Source: CAWDVK01 sp963805715 | GTDB lineage: Bacteria; Actinomycetota; Actinomycetes; Streptosporangiales; Streptosporangiaceae | Direction of reading: 5' to 3' | DNA length: 64,000 bases | Assembly (NCBI GenBank): GCA_963805715.1 | Contig: CAWDVK010000012.1 | Span: 1 to 64,000 of the forward strand | In this document: positions 16,793 to 25,768 of the stretch, in pieces | Position numbering within the stretch: the first letter of the stretch is position 1 | Layout: each line of letters opens with the position of its first letter | Notes under the pieces: model-generated | The model's input: the letters and a program-made list of their open reading frames with translations, nothing else | Told to the model about the DNA's origin: nothing | Database searches by the model: none | Program-made: the position numbers and the translations under genes

Positions 16793-19486
16793 GTGGGCAG
16801 GGACGCCGACCGAGAGCACGTGCCGGCGCCGATGCGCCACGATGTACGGCTGCTCGGCAAGATCCTCGGAGAGGTCCTGAGCGAGTCCGGCGGCCAGGAC
16901 CTCCTTGATGACGTGGAGCGGCTCCGGCGCGGCGTCATCGGCGCCCGCCGCGACGATGCCCCGGCCTACGCGGACGACCAGATCGCCAGCCTGGTGGCCG
17001 GCTGGTCACTGCAGCGGGCCGAATCCGTCGCGCGGGCCTTCACCGTGTACTTTCACCTGGCCAACCTGGCCGAGGAATACCAGCGGGTCCGGACCCTGCG
17101 GGAACGCGACACCGGCCAGCGCCCGCCCAGCGAGTCGGTGGCGGCCGCCCTCGAAGTGCTGCGCGCCGAGCTGGCCCCCGCCGCACTGAGCGCGCTGCTG
17201 GCGGGCCTGCGGGTGCATCCGGTGCTGACCGCGCATCCCACCGAGGCCAGGCGCCGGGCGGTGACCGAGGCGCTGCGCCGGATCGGCGGGCTGCTGGCGA
17301 CCCTGGACGACGCACGGATCGGCGCGGCCGAGCGCGGCGAGACGCGGCGCAGGCTGCGCGAGGAGATCGACCTGCTCTGGCGGACCTCCGCGCTGCGGCT
17401 GCAGGCGATGCGCCCGCTGGACGAGGTCCGCACGGCCATGGCCGTCTTTGACGACACGCTCTTCACGACGCTGCCGGCCCTGTACCGATCGCTCGATCAG
17501 GTGCTGCAGGGCAAGGAGTCCGGCCGGGCCGCCCCGGTCGCGCCGGCCTTCGTCCGGCTCGGCAGCTGGATCGGGGCGGACCGGGACGGCAACCCGTTCG
17601 TGACGGCCCAGGTGACCAGCGAGACGGCGCGGATCCAGGCCGATCATGCACTGCGCGCGCTGGAGAACGCCGCGACCAGGATCGGCCGCGCCCTGACCGT
17701 GCACGCCGAGCAGCCCGCCGGAGCCGAGTTCGGCCGCGCCCTGACCGCCGCGCGGGCTGCGCATCCCGAGCTGATGACCGACCTGATGGACCGGTCGCCG
17801 CAGGAGCCCTACCGGGCATTCCTGATCTTCACGGCGGCGCGGCTGCGCGCCACCAGGGACGGGGACGCCGGGCTCGCCTACCACGGGCCGGCCGAGTTCA
17901 TCAGCGACCTGCGGCTGCTGCAGCGGGAATTGCAGGCGGCCGGGGCGGTCCGGCAGGCCTACGGCGAGCTGCAGCACCTGTGCTGGCAGGCCGAGACGTT
18001 CGGGTTCCACCTGGCCGAGCTGGAGGTCCGCCAGCACAGCGCGGTGCACGACGCCGCCCTGGCGCAGCTGCGGGCCGGAGCGGACCCGTCCGCCCAGACC
18101 CGCGAGGTGCTGGCCACGCTGGCGGCCATGGCCGAGATCCAGGACGCCCACGGCGAGCAGGCATGCCGGCGCTACGTGGTCAGCTTTACCAGGTCGGCGG
18201 CCGACATCGCCGCCGTGCACGAGCTCGCCGGGCTGGCCACACCGGGACGCAGCGCGCCCGTGCTGGACGTGGTGCCGCTCTTCGAGAGCGCGGCTGACCT
18301 GGAGAACGCCGCCAATGTGCTGGACGACATGCTGAAACTGGAGCCGGTCGCCGAGCGGCTCGCCGCCACCGGCGGAGAGCTGGAGGTCATGCTCGGCTAC
18401 TCCGACTCGGCCAAGGAACTGGGCCCGGTCAGCGCCACCATCCGGCTCTATGACGCCCAGCAGCGGCTAGCCCGGTGGGCTGACGCCCGCGGCATCCGGC
18501 TCACGCTGTTTCACGGCCGCGGCGGCGCCCTCGGACGCGGCGGCGGTCCGGCGGGGCGGGCCGTGCTCGCGCAGGCGCCCGGCTCGGTCGAGGGCAGGTT
18601 CAAGGTCACCGAGCAAGGCGAGGTGATCTTCGCCAGGTACGGCCAGCGGGATATCGCGATCCGGCACCTGGAGCAGGTCACCTCGGCCGTGCTGCTCGCA
18701 TCTGCCCCGGTCCGGCGCGCCGCCGAGCGCCCGGATCCGCCTCCCCGCGCCGAGGGCTGGCCCATGGTCCCGCGCGCGGGCTACCGGCAGGACAGCAGCC
18801 AGTACCGCGCGGTGGCGGACCGGATCGAGGCAGCGGCCCGCCGCGCCTACCAGGAGCTGGTGGAGACCGACGGCTTCGCCGAGTGGTTCAGCGCGGTCAG
18901 CCCGGTGGCCGAGATCGGCGGCATGCGGATCGGCTCGAGGCCCGCCCGGCGCGGTGTCGCCCAGCTGTCCGGCCTGGCGGACCTGCGGGCCATCCCGTGG
19001 GTATTCGCCTGGGCGCAGACGCGGCTGAACCTGCCCGGCTGGTTCGGGCTGGGCAGCGGCCTGGCCGCCGTGACCGACGGGCCCGGCGGCATCGCCGAGG
19101 CCCGCGCCGTCTACCTTGGCTGGCCGCTGTTCGCGGTGCTGCTCGACAACGCCGAGATGAGCCTGGCCAAGACCAACCGCCGGATCGCCGAGCGCTACCT
19201 GCGGCTCGGCGCCCGGCCCGACCTGACCGCCGCGGTGCTCGCGGAATACGACCGCACCAGGAGCCTGGTGCTCGCGGTCACCGGGCATCACCGGCTGCTG
19301 GCCAACCGGCACGTGCTCTCGCGCGCGGTCGCCTTGCGCGACCCGTACGTGGATGCGCTGTCGCACCTGCAGCTGCGTGCGCTGACCGCCCTGCGCCGCA
19401 GCAGCGAGCCCGACCGCGAGGTGCTCGAGCGGCTGCTGCTGCTGACGGTGAACGGCGTGGCCGCCGGACTGCAGAACACCGGCTGA
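16793..19486 (+). CDS. ppc: Phosphoenolpyruvate carboxylase
   Basis: 897 residues from GTG 16793, the usual length. Diagnostic motifs are VHPVLTAHPTEARRR (catalytic His), RLGSWIGADRDGNPFVT, LMLGYSDSAKELGP-type sequence (here VMLGYSDSAKELGP), FHGRGGALGRGGGP (catalytic His and Gly loop), RAIPWVFAWAQTRLNLPGWFGLGSG, and the C-terminal NGVAAGLQNTG. It carboxylates PEP with bicarbonate to oxaloacetate, replenishing the TCA cycle in the cytoplasm. It appears monocistronic and converges on the TetR gene with a gap of 21 bases. Confidence 0.96.
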   Translation: MGRDADREHVPAPMRHDVRLLGKILGEVLSESGGQDLLDDVERLRRGVIGARRDDAPAYADDQIASLVAGWSLQRAESVARAFTVYFHLANLAEEYQRVRTLRERDTGQRPPSESVAAALEVLRAELAPAALSALLAGLRVHPVLTAHPTEARRRAVTEALRRIGGLLATLDDARIGAAERGETRRRLREEIDLLWRTSALRLQAMRPLDEVRTAMAVFDDTLFTTLPALYRSLDQVLQGKESGRAAPVAPAFVRLGSWIGADRDGNPFVTAQVTSETARIQADHALRALENAATRIGRALTVHAEQPAGAEFGRALTAARAAHPELMTDLMDRSPQEPYRAFLIFTAARLRATRDGDAGLAYHGPAEFISDLRLLQRELQAAGAVRQAYGELQHLCWQAETFGFHLAELEVRQHSAVHDAALAQLRAGADPSAQTREVLATLAAMAEIQDAHGEQACRRYVVSFTRSAADIAAVHELAGLATPGRSAPVLDVVPLFESAADLENAANVLDDMLKLEPVAERLAATGGELEVMLGYSDSAKELGPVSATIRLYDAQQRLARWADARGIRLTLFHGRGGALGRGGGPAGRAVLAQAPGSVEGRFKVTEQGEVIFARYGQRDIAIRHLEQVTSAVLLASAPVRRAAERPDPPPRAEGWPMVPRAGYRQDSSQYRAVADRIEAAARRAYQELVETDGFAEWFSAVSPVAEIGGMRIGSRPARRGVAQLSGLADLRAIPWVFAWAQTRLNLPGWFGLGSGLAAVTDGPGGIAEARAVYLGWPLFAVLLDNAEMSLAKTNRRIAERYLRLGARPDLTAAVLAEYDRTRSLVLAVTGHHRLLANRHVLSRAVALRDPYVDALSHLQLRALTALRRSSEPDREVLERLLLLTVNGVAAGLQNTG

Positions 19487-19507
19487 GCAGGGCGACCGGC
19501 CAGCCGG

Positions 19508-20296
19508 TCAGGCCGCGTCCGCCGGGCCCGGCGGGACCGGCGGGACCGGCGGCGCGGCGCGGTTAAGATCCTCCTGCACCACCGCGTCGGGCAGGTCGAG
19601 CAGCCGGCAGCCGACGATGATCTCGAACCTGGCCTGGGCCGGCGAGGAGACGCCGGCCAGCCAGCGCCGGGTGGCGGCGGCGAAGCTGTCCTTCACGATC
19701 GGCAGCACCTGCCGCTGATGCTCGGTGACCGGGCCGCCCGCGCCCGCGACATGCTCGAGAACCGCCAGGTGCACGTGCTCGATCCGCTCGATCATCTCGC
19801 TGTAGGTCCGGCTGGTCTCGGTCAGGACCCGGCTCAGCGCGGTCGTCAGCTGCTGCTCGCGCTGGGCCGCGCGGAGCTCCCTGAGCAGCTGGCTCGTCAC
19901 CCGCTCGCGGACGGTCCCGCCGCGCGGCAGCTCGGCGGAGACCCGCCGCAGCGCATCGGCGTACCGGCGCAGCGTGATCGCCAGCAGCACGTGATCCTTG
20001 GCCGGGAAGTAGCGGTACAGCGTGGCCACCGAGACATCCGCGCGCTGCGACAGCTCCTTCATCTGCAGCGCGTCCTCGCCGCCGGCCGACAGCATGGCGG
20101 TCGCCGCCTGCAGGATGCGATCGCACCGGCCATGCTGGGCCGGCGTGGAGGGCACGGCCGGCCGCAGCGCCTGCGCGGCTGCCGCCCGCGTCCCGGCCGG
20201 CCGCGTCCCGGCGGAGCGGGCGGCAGCGCGAGACCCGGCGGTGGCCAGGCCGTCGGCGGCACGGCCGGCCGCGGCCTGGCCAGCGGTGCGCGTCAC
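19508..20296 (-). CDS. TetR-family regulator of lipid catabolism (KstR-like)
   Basis: 262 residues from a GTG that overlaps the upstream dehydrogenase stop as GTGA. After a 50-residue Ala-rich leader comes a TetR DNA-binding domain: RILQAATAMLSAGGEDALQMKELSQRADVSVATLYRYFPAKDHVLL. The ligand-binding half (AATRRWLAGVSSPAQARFEIIVGCRLLDLPDAV) resembles KstR-type regulators of sterol or fatty-acid degradation. Being last in an operon with two acyl-CoA dehydrogenases, it probably represses that operon in response to an acyl-CoA. The ligand is inference. A proline-rich tail ends the protein. Confidence 0.85.
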   Translation of the reverse strand: MTRTAGQAAAGRAADGLATAGSRAAARSAGTRPAGTRAAAAQALRPAVPSTPAQHGRCDRILQAATAMLSAGGEDALQMKELSQRADVSVATLYRYFPAKDHVLLAITLRRYADALRRVSAELPRGGTVRERVTSQLLRELRAAQREQQLTTALSRVLTETSRTYSEMIERIEHVHLAVLEHVAGAGGPVTEHQRQVLPIVKDSFAAATRRWLAGVSSPAQARFEIIVGCRLLDLPDAVVQEDLNRAAPPVPPVPPGPADAA

Positions 20297-21378
20297 AGCC
20301 GTAGCGTCGCCGCCAGCCGGTCCAGCTGCGCACCGGGATCACCGAACAGCACCTTCCCGGACAGCGCGTTCTTGTAGTACAGGTGCGCGTCGTGCTCCCA
20401 GGTGTAGCCGATGCCGCCGTGCAGCTGGATGGTGTCGGCCGCGGCCTCGAAGTAGGCCGCCGACACCGTGACCCTGGCCACCGAGGCGGCCGCCGGGAAC
20501 TTGCCGGGCCGCTCGCCGGCGCAATCCGCCGCGGCGCGCAGCGCCGCATAGGCCAGCTCGCGCGCCGTGGCCATGTCGGCCAGCTTGTGCTTCACCGCCT
20601 GGAAGGCGCCGATGGGCTGGCCGAAAGCCACCCGGATCTTCGCGTACTCCGCGGTCATGGCCAGGCACGCGGCCATGCCGCCGCACTGCTCGGCCGCGAG
20701 TGCCAGGTTCACCAGGTCGCCAGCGGCAGCCAGCGCAGCCGGCCCGTCCCCGGCCAGCGGCCGGGCGGGCGCGCCGTCCAGCCGCAGCCGGGCCAGCGCG
20801 CGGGTGTGGTCCGCGGTCGTGAGCGGCGTGACGGTCAGGCCCGCCGCCTCCCGGTCCGCCAGGCAGAGCACCGTGCCGCCCGCTCGCCTGGCCGGGATGA
20901 GGAAGGCGTCAGCCTGCGCGCCGTTCAGCACCGGTGACAGCTCGCCGCTGAGCCGCAGGTCATCGCCGTCGCCCGAGGTGATGACCTGACCGCCGTCCGC
21001 CACCGCCGCGAGGGTGACGATCAGGTCCCCGGCCGCGATGCCGGGCAGCAGGCGGTCTCGCGCCCCGTCATCATCCAGCTGCAGCAGCACGCCAGCGGCC
21101 AGGCTCACGGCCAGCAGCGGCGAGGGCACCAGCCCGGCCCCGAGTTCCGTCAGCGCGGTGCTGAGCGCGGACCACCCGGCGCCCGCTCCGCCGTACTCGG
21201 CCGGGATGATCAGCCCGGCCAGGCCGAGCTGGGCCGCCAGCTGCTTCCACACCTCGGCGTCGTAGGGCTCGCCCGCCGCGATCAGGTCCCTGACCTTGGT
21301 CAGCGGGCTCCGGTCAGCGACGAAGCGCCGCACCGAGTCACGCAGGGACTCTTCCTCGGCCGTCAGGATCAGCGTCAT
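20293..21378 (-). CDS. Acyl-CoA dehydrogenase (small/partner subunit)
   Basis: 361 residues from ATG 21378. N-terminal helical domain LTAEEESLRDSVRRFVADRSP, mid beta domain, and the C-terminal FAD-binding portion with KIRVAFGQPIGAFQAVKHKLADMATARELAY and TIQLHGGIGYTWEHDAHLYYKNAL. Shorter than typical homotetrameric enzymes and paired with a second dehydrogenase upstream (ATGA overlap), the arrangement of alpha2beta2 FadE heterotetramers that act on sterol-like or branched acyl-CoAs. It oxidises an acyl-CoA at alpha-beta using FAD. The substrate is unknown. Confidence 0.9.
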   Translation of the reverse strand: MTLILTAEEESLRDSVRRFVADRSPLTKVRDLIAAGEPYDAEVWKQLAAQLGLAGLIIPAEYGGAGAGWSALSTALTELGAGLVPSPLLAVSLAAGVLLQLDDDGARDRLLPGIAAGDLIVTLAAVADGGQVITSGDGDDLRLSGELSPVLNGAQADAFLIPARRAGGTVLCLADREAAGLTVTPLTTADHTRALARLRLDGAPARPLAGDGPAALAAAGDLVNLALAAEQCGGMAACLAMTAEYAKIRVAFGQPIGAFQAVKHKLADMATARELAYAALRAAADCAGERPGKFPAAASVARVTVSAAYFEAAADTIQLHGGIGYTWEHDAHLYYKNALSGKVLFGDPGAQLDRLAATLRL

Positions 21379-22628
21379 CTCGGGCCTCCCGGCGACTGGC
21401 CGGAGCCGGGCTTCTGCGTGCCGACACGCAGCTGGCTGAACGGGGTATCGCGATCGACGCCGGGGTCCTTGGCCAGGCCGAGGACGCGCTCGCCGATGAT
21501 GTTGCGCTGGATCTCGTTCGTGCCGCCGGCGATGGCGGCGCCGGGCACGGCCACGATCGCGGTGGCCACCGCCCGCACCTCGTCGTCGTCCGTGCCGGCG
21601 ATCGCATCGCCCAGCACGTCGGCGGCCACGTTCGCGGCAAAGCGGGACAGCTCAGCGGCAGCCAGTTTCGCGACCGAGCCCCGGGCGCCCGGATCCCGTC
21701 CGGACATGGCCTGCTCGCGCAGCAGTTGCCCGAACAGCGCGACGGCCCGTTCCCTGGCATAAAGCTCGGCCAGCCCGCGCCGCGCGGCGGGATCGCCGCC
21801 GCGGCCCAGTTTCGCGGCCAGCGCGGCCAGCGACTCGTGGGACAGCGGGCTGCTGCGCGACGCCGTCATCGTGCCGATGGCGATGCGCTCGCTGCGCAGC
21901 ATCACGACCGCGGCGTCCCAGCCCTTGTTGTCCGTCCCGATCAGCGAGCCCGCAGGCAGCGCTACGTTGTCGAAGAAGACCTCGTTGAACGGCGCCGAGC
22001 CGGTCGCGATCCGCAGCGGGCGCACGGTCACGCCGGGCGCGTGCATGTCGACGATGAACATGCTGATGCCCTTGTGCTTGGGCTGCGCGGGGTCGGAGCG
22101 CGCGAGCACCGCCCCGAAGTCACTGTAGTGAGCCCCGGTCGTCCACACCTTCTGGCCGTTCAGCACCCAGCCATCCCCGTCGCGGACCGCGCTGGTCTGC
22201 AGGCTGGCAACATCGGACCCGGCGCCGGGCTCGGAGAACAGCTGGCACCAGATCTCCTCGCCGCGCAGCATCGGCCGCAGGTAACGCTGCTTCTGCTGCT
22301 CGCTGCCACACTCCAGGATCGTCGGCCCCGGCATGCCGATCCCGATCACGAACGCGCCCACCGGCAGGTCGTAGTCGCGGGCCAGGCGGCTGAACACGAT
22401 CTGCTCGGCGTTGGTCAGTCCCTGGCCGCCGTACTCGGCTGGCCAGGTGATCCCGGCCAGCCCGGCATCGTAGAGTTTTGCCTGGAAGGCCTTCTGCTCC
22501 GTGATGCTCGCCGGGGTGCCGCCCTCCTCGTCGACGCCTCCGGGCGCGTCCGCCCGGCGCCTGGGCGCGTTGGCCTCCAGCCAGTCGCGCGCCCGCCGGG
22601 CAAAGTCCCCTGCTGTCTGCTGACTCAT
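21375..22628 (-). CDS. Acyl-CoA dehydrogenase (large/partner subunit)
   Basis: 417 residues from ATG 22628, preceded by GAGGGG. Motifs: GITWPAEYGGQGLTNAEQIVF, QLFSEPGAGSDVASLQTSAVRDGDGWVLNGQKVWTTGAHYSD (FAD/substrate loop), and the C-terminal GGTNEIQRNIIGERVLGLAKDP, the FadE-family signature. Its TGA overlaps the start of the partner dehydrogenase, so the two are translationally coupled. It likely forms a heteromeric flavoenzyme in beta-oxidation of a bulky acyl-CoA. An in-frame extension upstream to 22769 lacks a ribosome-binding site. Confidence 0.92.
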   Translation of the reverse strand: MSQQTAGDFARRARDWLEANAPRRRADAPGGVDEEGGTPASITEQKAFQAKLYDAGLAGITWPAEYGGQGLTNAEQIVFSRLARDYDLPVGAFVIGIGMPGPTILECGSEQQKQRYLRPMLRGEEIWCQLFSEPGAGSDVASLQTSAVRDGDGWVLNGQKVWTTGAHYSDFGAVLARSDPAQPKHKGISMFIVDMHAPGVTVRPLRIATGSAPFNEVFFDNVALPAGSLIGTDNKGWDAAVVMLRSERIAIGTMTASRSSPLSHESLAALAAKLGRGGDPAARRGLAELYARERAVALFGQLLREQAMSGRDPGARGSVAKLAAAELSRFAANVAADVLGDAIAGTDDDEVRAVATAIVAVPGAAIAGGTNEIQRNIIGERVLGLAKDPGVDRDTPFSQLRVGTQKPGSGQSPGGPR

Positions 22629-22674
22629 CCGGCAGCCCCTCACTGGCGCACTGGCTGCTGTCGCGCCTGCCGGG

Positions 22675-22745
22675 CCACGAGCGCCACTCGCGAGCAAACT
22701 GAAATCAATTACACTTCTCGCCTGGACCCGAGCGAACCATAGCGG
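22675..22745 (-). promoter_or_regulatory. AT-rich promoter/operator candidate of the dehydrogenase operon
   Basis: The spacer upstream of the operon contains an unusually AT-rich island (GAAATCAATTACACTTCTCG near 22700) flanked by GCGAG and CTCGC arms. In this GC-rich context such islands commonly mark promoters and TetR operators. No exact match to the published KstR consensus is seen, so assignment is tentative. Confidence 0.3.
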
Positions 22746-22893
22746 AAGATCCGGTGTCAACGGCGCCACCGGTCACCGGTTACGGTCAGGGCGCTGGCGG
22801 CCAGGACTGCGGACCAGGTTCGCGAGCGGGCGGCACCCGACGTGATACTGATTCTGGTTTCTGCGCCGGACCCGCGGAGAGGACGCTGAGCGG

Positions 22894-23958
22894 ATGCAGG
22901 TAAGCGGCACGCGGCAGCTGGCGGCATGGCGGCGGCGCGAGCTGCCCCCGGTCGAGCAGGTGACTAGCGGCGTGTGGTCCGTGCCGGTGCCCATCCCGAA
23001 CAGCCCGCTGCGGTACGTACTGAGCTACCTGATCGAGCACGAGTCCGGCTTTGTCATGGTCGACACGGGCTGGAATCACCCCGACAGCTGGCGGGCCCTG
23101 ACGACCGGGCTGGACAGCTGCGGGATACCCATGACGGCGATCACCGCCGTGCTCGTCACCCACGTGCACCCCGACCACCACGGCCTGTCGGGCGCGGTCC
23201 GCGAGCGGTCCGGCGCGTGGATCGGCATGCACGAGCGCGAGGATGCCTGGCTGGCCGGGCTGGCCGGCGAGATGTCCCCGCAGCGGGACAGGTTCCTGAC
23301 CTTCCTGCGCTGGTGCGGCGCCACCCCCGAGCATGTCGCCGAGCTGGCCTCGGCCCGCGGTGCTGGTGCCCAGCCGGAGCGGATGGCGCGCGCCGACCGG
23401 ACGCTCGGGCATGACCGGCTGGTCGACGTGCCGGGACTGCGGCTGCGCGCCGTGTGGACGCCGGGCCATACGCCAGGTCACTTGTGCTTCCATGACGAGA
23501 CGCGGGACCTGCTGCTGACCGGGGACCATGTGCTGCCGCGGATCACGCCCAACATCTCGATCTACGACATGACCTCCGAGCCGCTCGCTGACTACCTGCA
23601 GTCGCTGGCCGACCTGCACGGGATACAGCCGGCCGAGGTGCTGCCGGCGCACGAGTACCGGTTCCGCGATCTCGACGCCCGCCTGGACGTGCTGGCCGCG
23701 CACCATGATGAGCGGCTGCAGGAGATCGGCCGGGTGCTTGGCTCGCCCTCATCGGACCTGTCAACCTGGCAGGTTGCGTCGCGAGTGTCCTGGGCCAGGC
23801 GGTGGGAAGACCTGTCCGGGTTCCCCCGCCAGGCCGCCATCGGCGAGGTCCTCTCGCACCTGCGGCACCTGCAGCGGCAGGACCTGGCCGCCTGCACCGA
23901 CCGCGACGGGGTAGGACGGTGGACCGGCGTGACCGCCGCCCTCCGCCTCTCCTCCTGA
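22894..23958 (+). CDS. MBL-fold metallo-hydrolase
   Basis: 354 residues. The metallo-beta-lactamase metal motif THVHPDHHG occurs at about residues 89-97, preceded by FVMVDTGWNHPDSW; further metal ligands appear in the VWTPGHTPGHLCFHD and LLLTGDHVLPRITPNIS strands. The C-terminal LPAHEYRFRDLDARLDVLAAHHDERLQEI is typical of the subgroup fused or adjacent to acyl-CoA pathways. It may be a thioesterase or lactonase; the substrate is unknown. It is divergent from the dehydrogenase operon and followed by an acyl-CoA ligase on the same strand. Confidence 0.88.
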   Translation: MQVSGTRQLAAWRRRELPPVEQVTSGVWSVPVPIPNSPLRYVLSYLIEHESGFVMVDTGWNHPDSWRALTTGLDSCGIPMTAITAVLVTHVHPDHHGLSGAVRERSGAWIGMHEREDAWLAGLAGEMSPQRDRFLTFLRWCGATPEHVAELASARGAGAQPERMARADRTLGHDRLVDVPGLRLRAVWTPGHTPGHLCFHDETRDLLLTGDHVLPRITPNISIYDMTSEPLADYLQSLADLHGIQPAEVLPAHEYRFRDLDARLDVLAAHHDERLQEIGRVLGSPSSDLSTWQVASRVSWARRWEDLSGFPRQAAIGEVLSHLRHLQRQDLAACTDRDGVGRWTGVTAALRLSS

Positions 23959-24019
23959 CCTGGCCTCGGCGGGCGGCGTGCGGCAATAATCAGCATCAGC
24001 CGGGCAGTAAGGACGTGAC

Positions 24020-25588
24020 GTGACGACAGACATGGTGACCACCTCGACCGGGACCAGCCTGCAGCGGCTGGCCGAGCAGTCGTGGGACCGGACCGGCGCC
24101 GAGTCCCTGCTCTTCTACGAGGGCACCCGCTGGACCGGGGCGCAGCTCGCCGAGCGGGCCCGCCGCCTCACGGGCGGCCTGACCGCGGCCGGGCTGCGCC
24201 CCGGCGACCGGGTGCTGATCTGCATGGCTAACTGCCCCGAGGTCAGCGTGACCTACCACGCTGCCTGGCGGGCTGGCGCGGTCACGACGCCCGTGCTGTT
24301 CCTGCTCAGCGAGGACGAGCTGCGCCACGTGCTGCGTGACAGCGGCGCCGCGATGGCGGTGACCACGCCCGAGTTCCTGCCCAAGGTCCTCGCCGCCGGC
24401 GTCGGCCTGGACAGCCTGCGCGCTGTGGTGGTGGCCGGTGAAGCCGCCCCGTCGGCAGACGGGCCGGCGCTGCTGTCATTCGCCGACCTTGAGGGCGCGG
24501 CCGAGGCCGGCCTGGTCGACTCCGATCCGGCCGGGCTGGCGGCCCTGCTGTATACCGGCGGCACGACGGGCCGGTCCAAGGGCGTCATGATCAGCCACGA
24601 CGCGCTGTCGTCGTCGGCCTGGGCGGCGACGGCCGCCTCTTATGACCCGGCGCTGCGCTCGGTGCTGCTGCCGCTGCCGCTGTCGCATGTCTACGGGCTG
24701 ATGGTCAGCGTGATGAGCCTGCACGCCCCCGATCCGGGCACGTCGGTGCTGATGCGCTGGTTCGATCCGGCGCTCTGGCTGCGGCTGGCCGCCGAGCACC
24801 GGGTCAACGTCAGCACGATGGTGCCGTCCATGCTGGCGATGCTGCTGCAGCAGCCGCTGGAGGACTACGACCTGTCGGCGCTCGCCCGGATCATCAGCGG
24901 CGCCGCGCCGCTGCCCCGGCAGGTGGCGGAGGACTTGCAGCGGCGGCTGCCGCAGCTGGAGATCGCCGAGGGATACGGCTGTACCGAGACGGCCGCGATC
25001 ATCGCAACGTCGCCGCTCGGCCAGGCCAGGCCGGGCAGCGTGGGGAAGCCGGCGCCCGGCGTGCAGGTCCGGATCGAGCTGCCGGATGGCACCGCCGCCG
25101 GGCCGGCGGAGGACGGCGAGATCTGCGTCCGCGGGGCGGTGCTGATGTCCGGTTACTGGAACGCGCCGGACGAGACCGCCCGGACCATGCGCGGCGGCTG
25201 GCTGCACACCGGCAACGTCGGCCGGCTGGACGCCGACGGCTACCTGTTCATCGTGGACCGGATCAAGGACCTGATCATCCGCGGCGGTTACAACGTGTAC
25301 CCGCGCGACGTGGAGGACGTGCTGGTGCAGCACCCGGAGGTGGCCGCGGCCGCCGTGGTCGGCCGGCCCGACGACAAGTACGGCGAGGAGGTCGTGGCGT
25401 TCGTGCAGCTGCGCGAGGGCGGCAGCGCGTGCCCGGCGGAGGTGATCGAGTTCGCCCGGCAGCATTTGTCGGCGGTCAAGTACCCGCGTGAGGTGCGCGT
25501 GATCGACGCCATCCCGCTGACCAGCGTGCTGAAGACGGACCGCAAGCGGCTCCGCGCGACGCTGATGGCCGAGGGCGCGGGGCGGTAG
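24020..25588 (+). CDS. AMP-dependent acyl-CoA synthetase/ligase
   Basis: 522 residues from GTG 24020. ANL-superfamily motifs: P-loop-like LLYTGGTTGRSKGVMISH, A5 AEGYGCTETAAI, A7 GWLHTGNVGRLDADGYLFIVDRIKDLIIRGGYNVYPRDVED, and the A10 Lys in SVLKTDRKRLR near the C-terminus. It activates a carboxylic acid with ATP and CoA to an acyl-CoA, feeding the nearby dehydrogenases. Substrate range is not evident. It shares orientation with the MBL gene 61 bases upstream. Confidence 0.92.
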   Translation: MTTDMVTTSTGTSLQRLAEQSWDRTGAESLLFYEGTRWTGAQLAERARRLTGGLTAAGLRPGDRVLICMANCPEVSVTYHAAWRAGAVTTPVLFLLSEDELRHVLRDSGAAMAVTTPEFLPKVLAAGVGLDSLRAVVVAGEAAPSADGPALLSFADLEGAAEAGLVDSDPAGLAALLYTGGTTGRSKGVMISHDALSSSAWAATAASYDPALRSVLLPLPLSHVYGLMVSVMSLHAPDPGTSVLMRWFDPALWLRLAAEHRVNVSTMVPSMLAMLLQQPLEDYDLSALARIISGAAPLPRQVAEDLQRRLPQLEIAEGYGCTETAAIIATSPLGQARPGSVGKPAPGVQVRIELPDGTAAGPAEDGEICVRGAVLMSGYWNAPDETARTMRGGWLHTGNVGRLDADGYLFIVDRIKDLIIRGGYNVYPRDVEDVLVQHPEVAAAAVVGRPDDKYGEEVVAFVQLREGGSACPAEVIEFARQHLSAVKYPREVRVIDAIPLTSVLKTDRKRLRATLMAEGAGR

Positions 25589-25593
25589 CCCGC

Positions 25594-25705
25594 GTCAGCC
25601 GCTGATCAGGATGCCGATGGCCAGCGCCGCCTGCTTGCCGCGGGCGAACAGGGCGAAGCCGGGCCATGACGATCAGCGTGAGCTCGAAGAGCTTCCCGCC
25701 CGGGT
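25594..25705 (-). pseudogene. Remnant of a small membrane protein (frameshifted)
   Basis: Downstream of the RDD gene, the minus strand reads KLFELTLIVM in one frame and then PGFALFARGKQAALAIGILISG followed by a stop in another, as if a short hydrophobic protein had been broken by a one-base shift. No start is visible. This is a weak call based on hydrophobic composition and a plausible C-terminus. Confidence 0.3.
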
Positions 25706-25768
25706 GCCCGCATCGAGGGCCCGGACGGCGCGCTGGCCGTCCGGGCCCTGCGGTCCTGCCCAGCCTCG

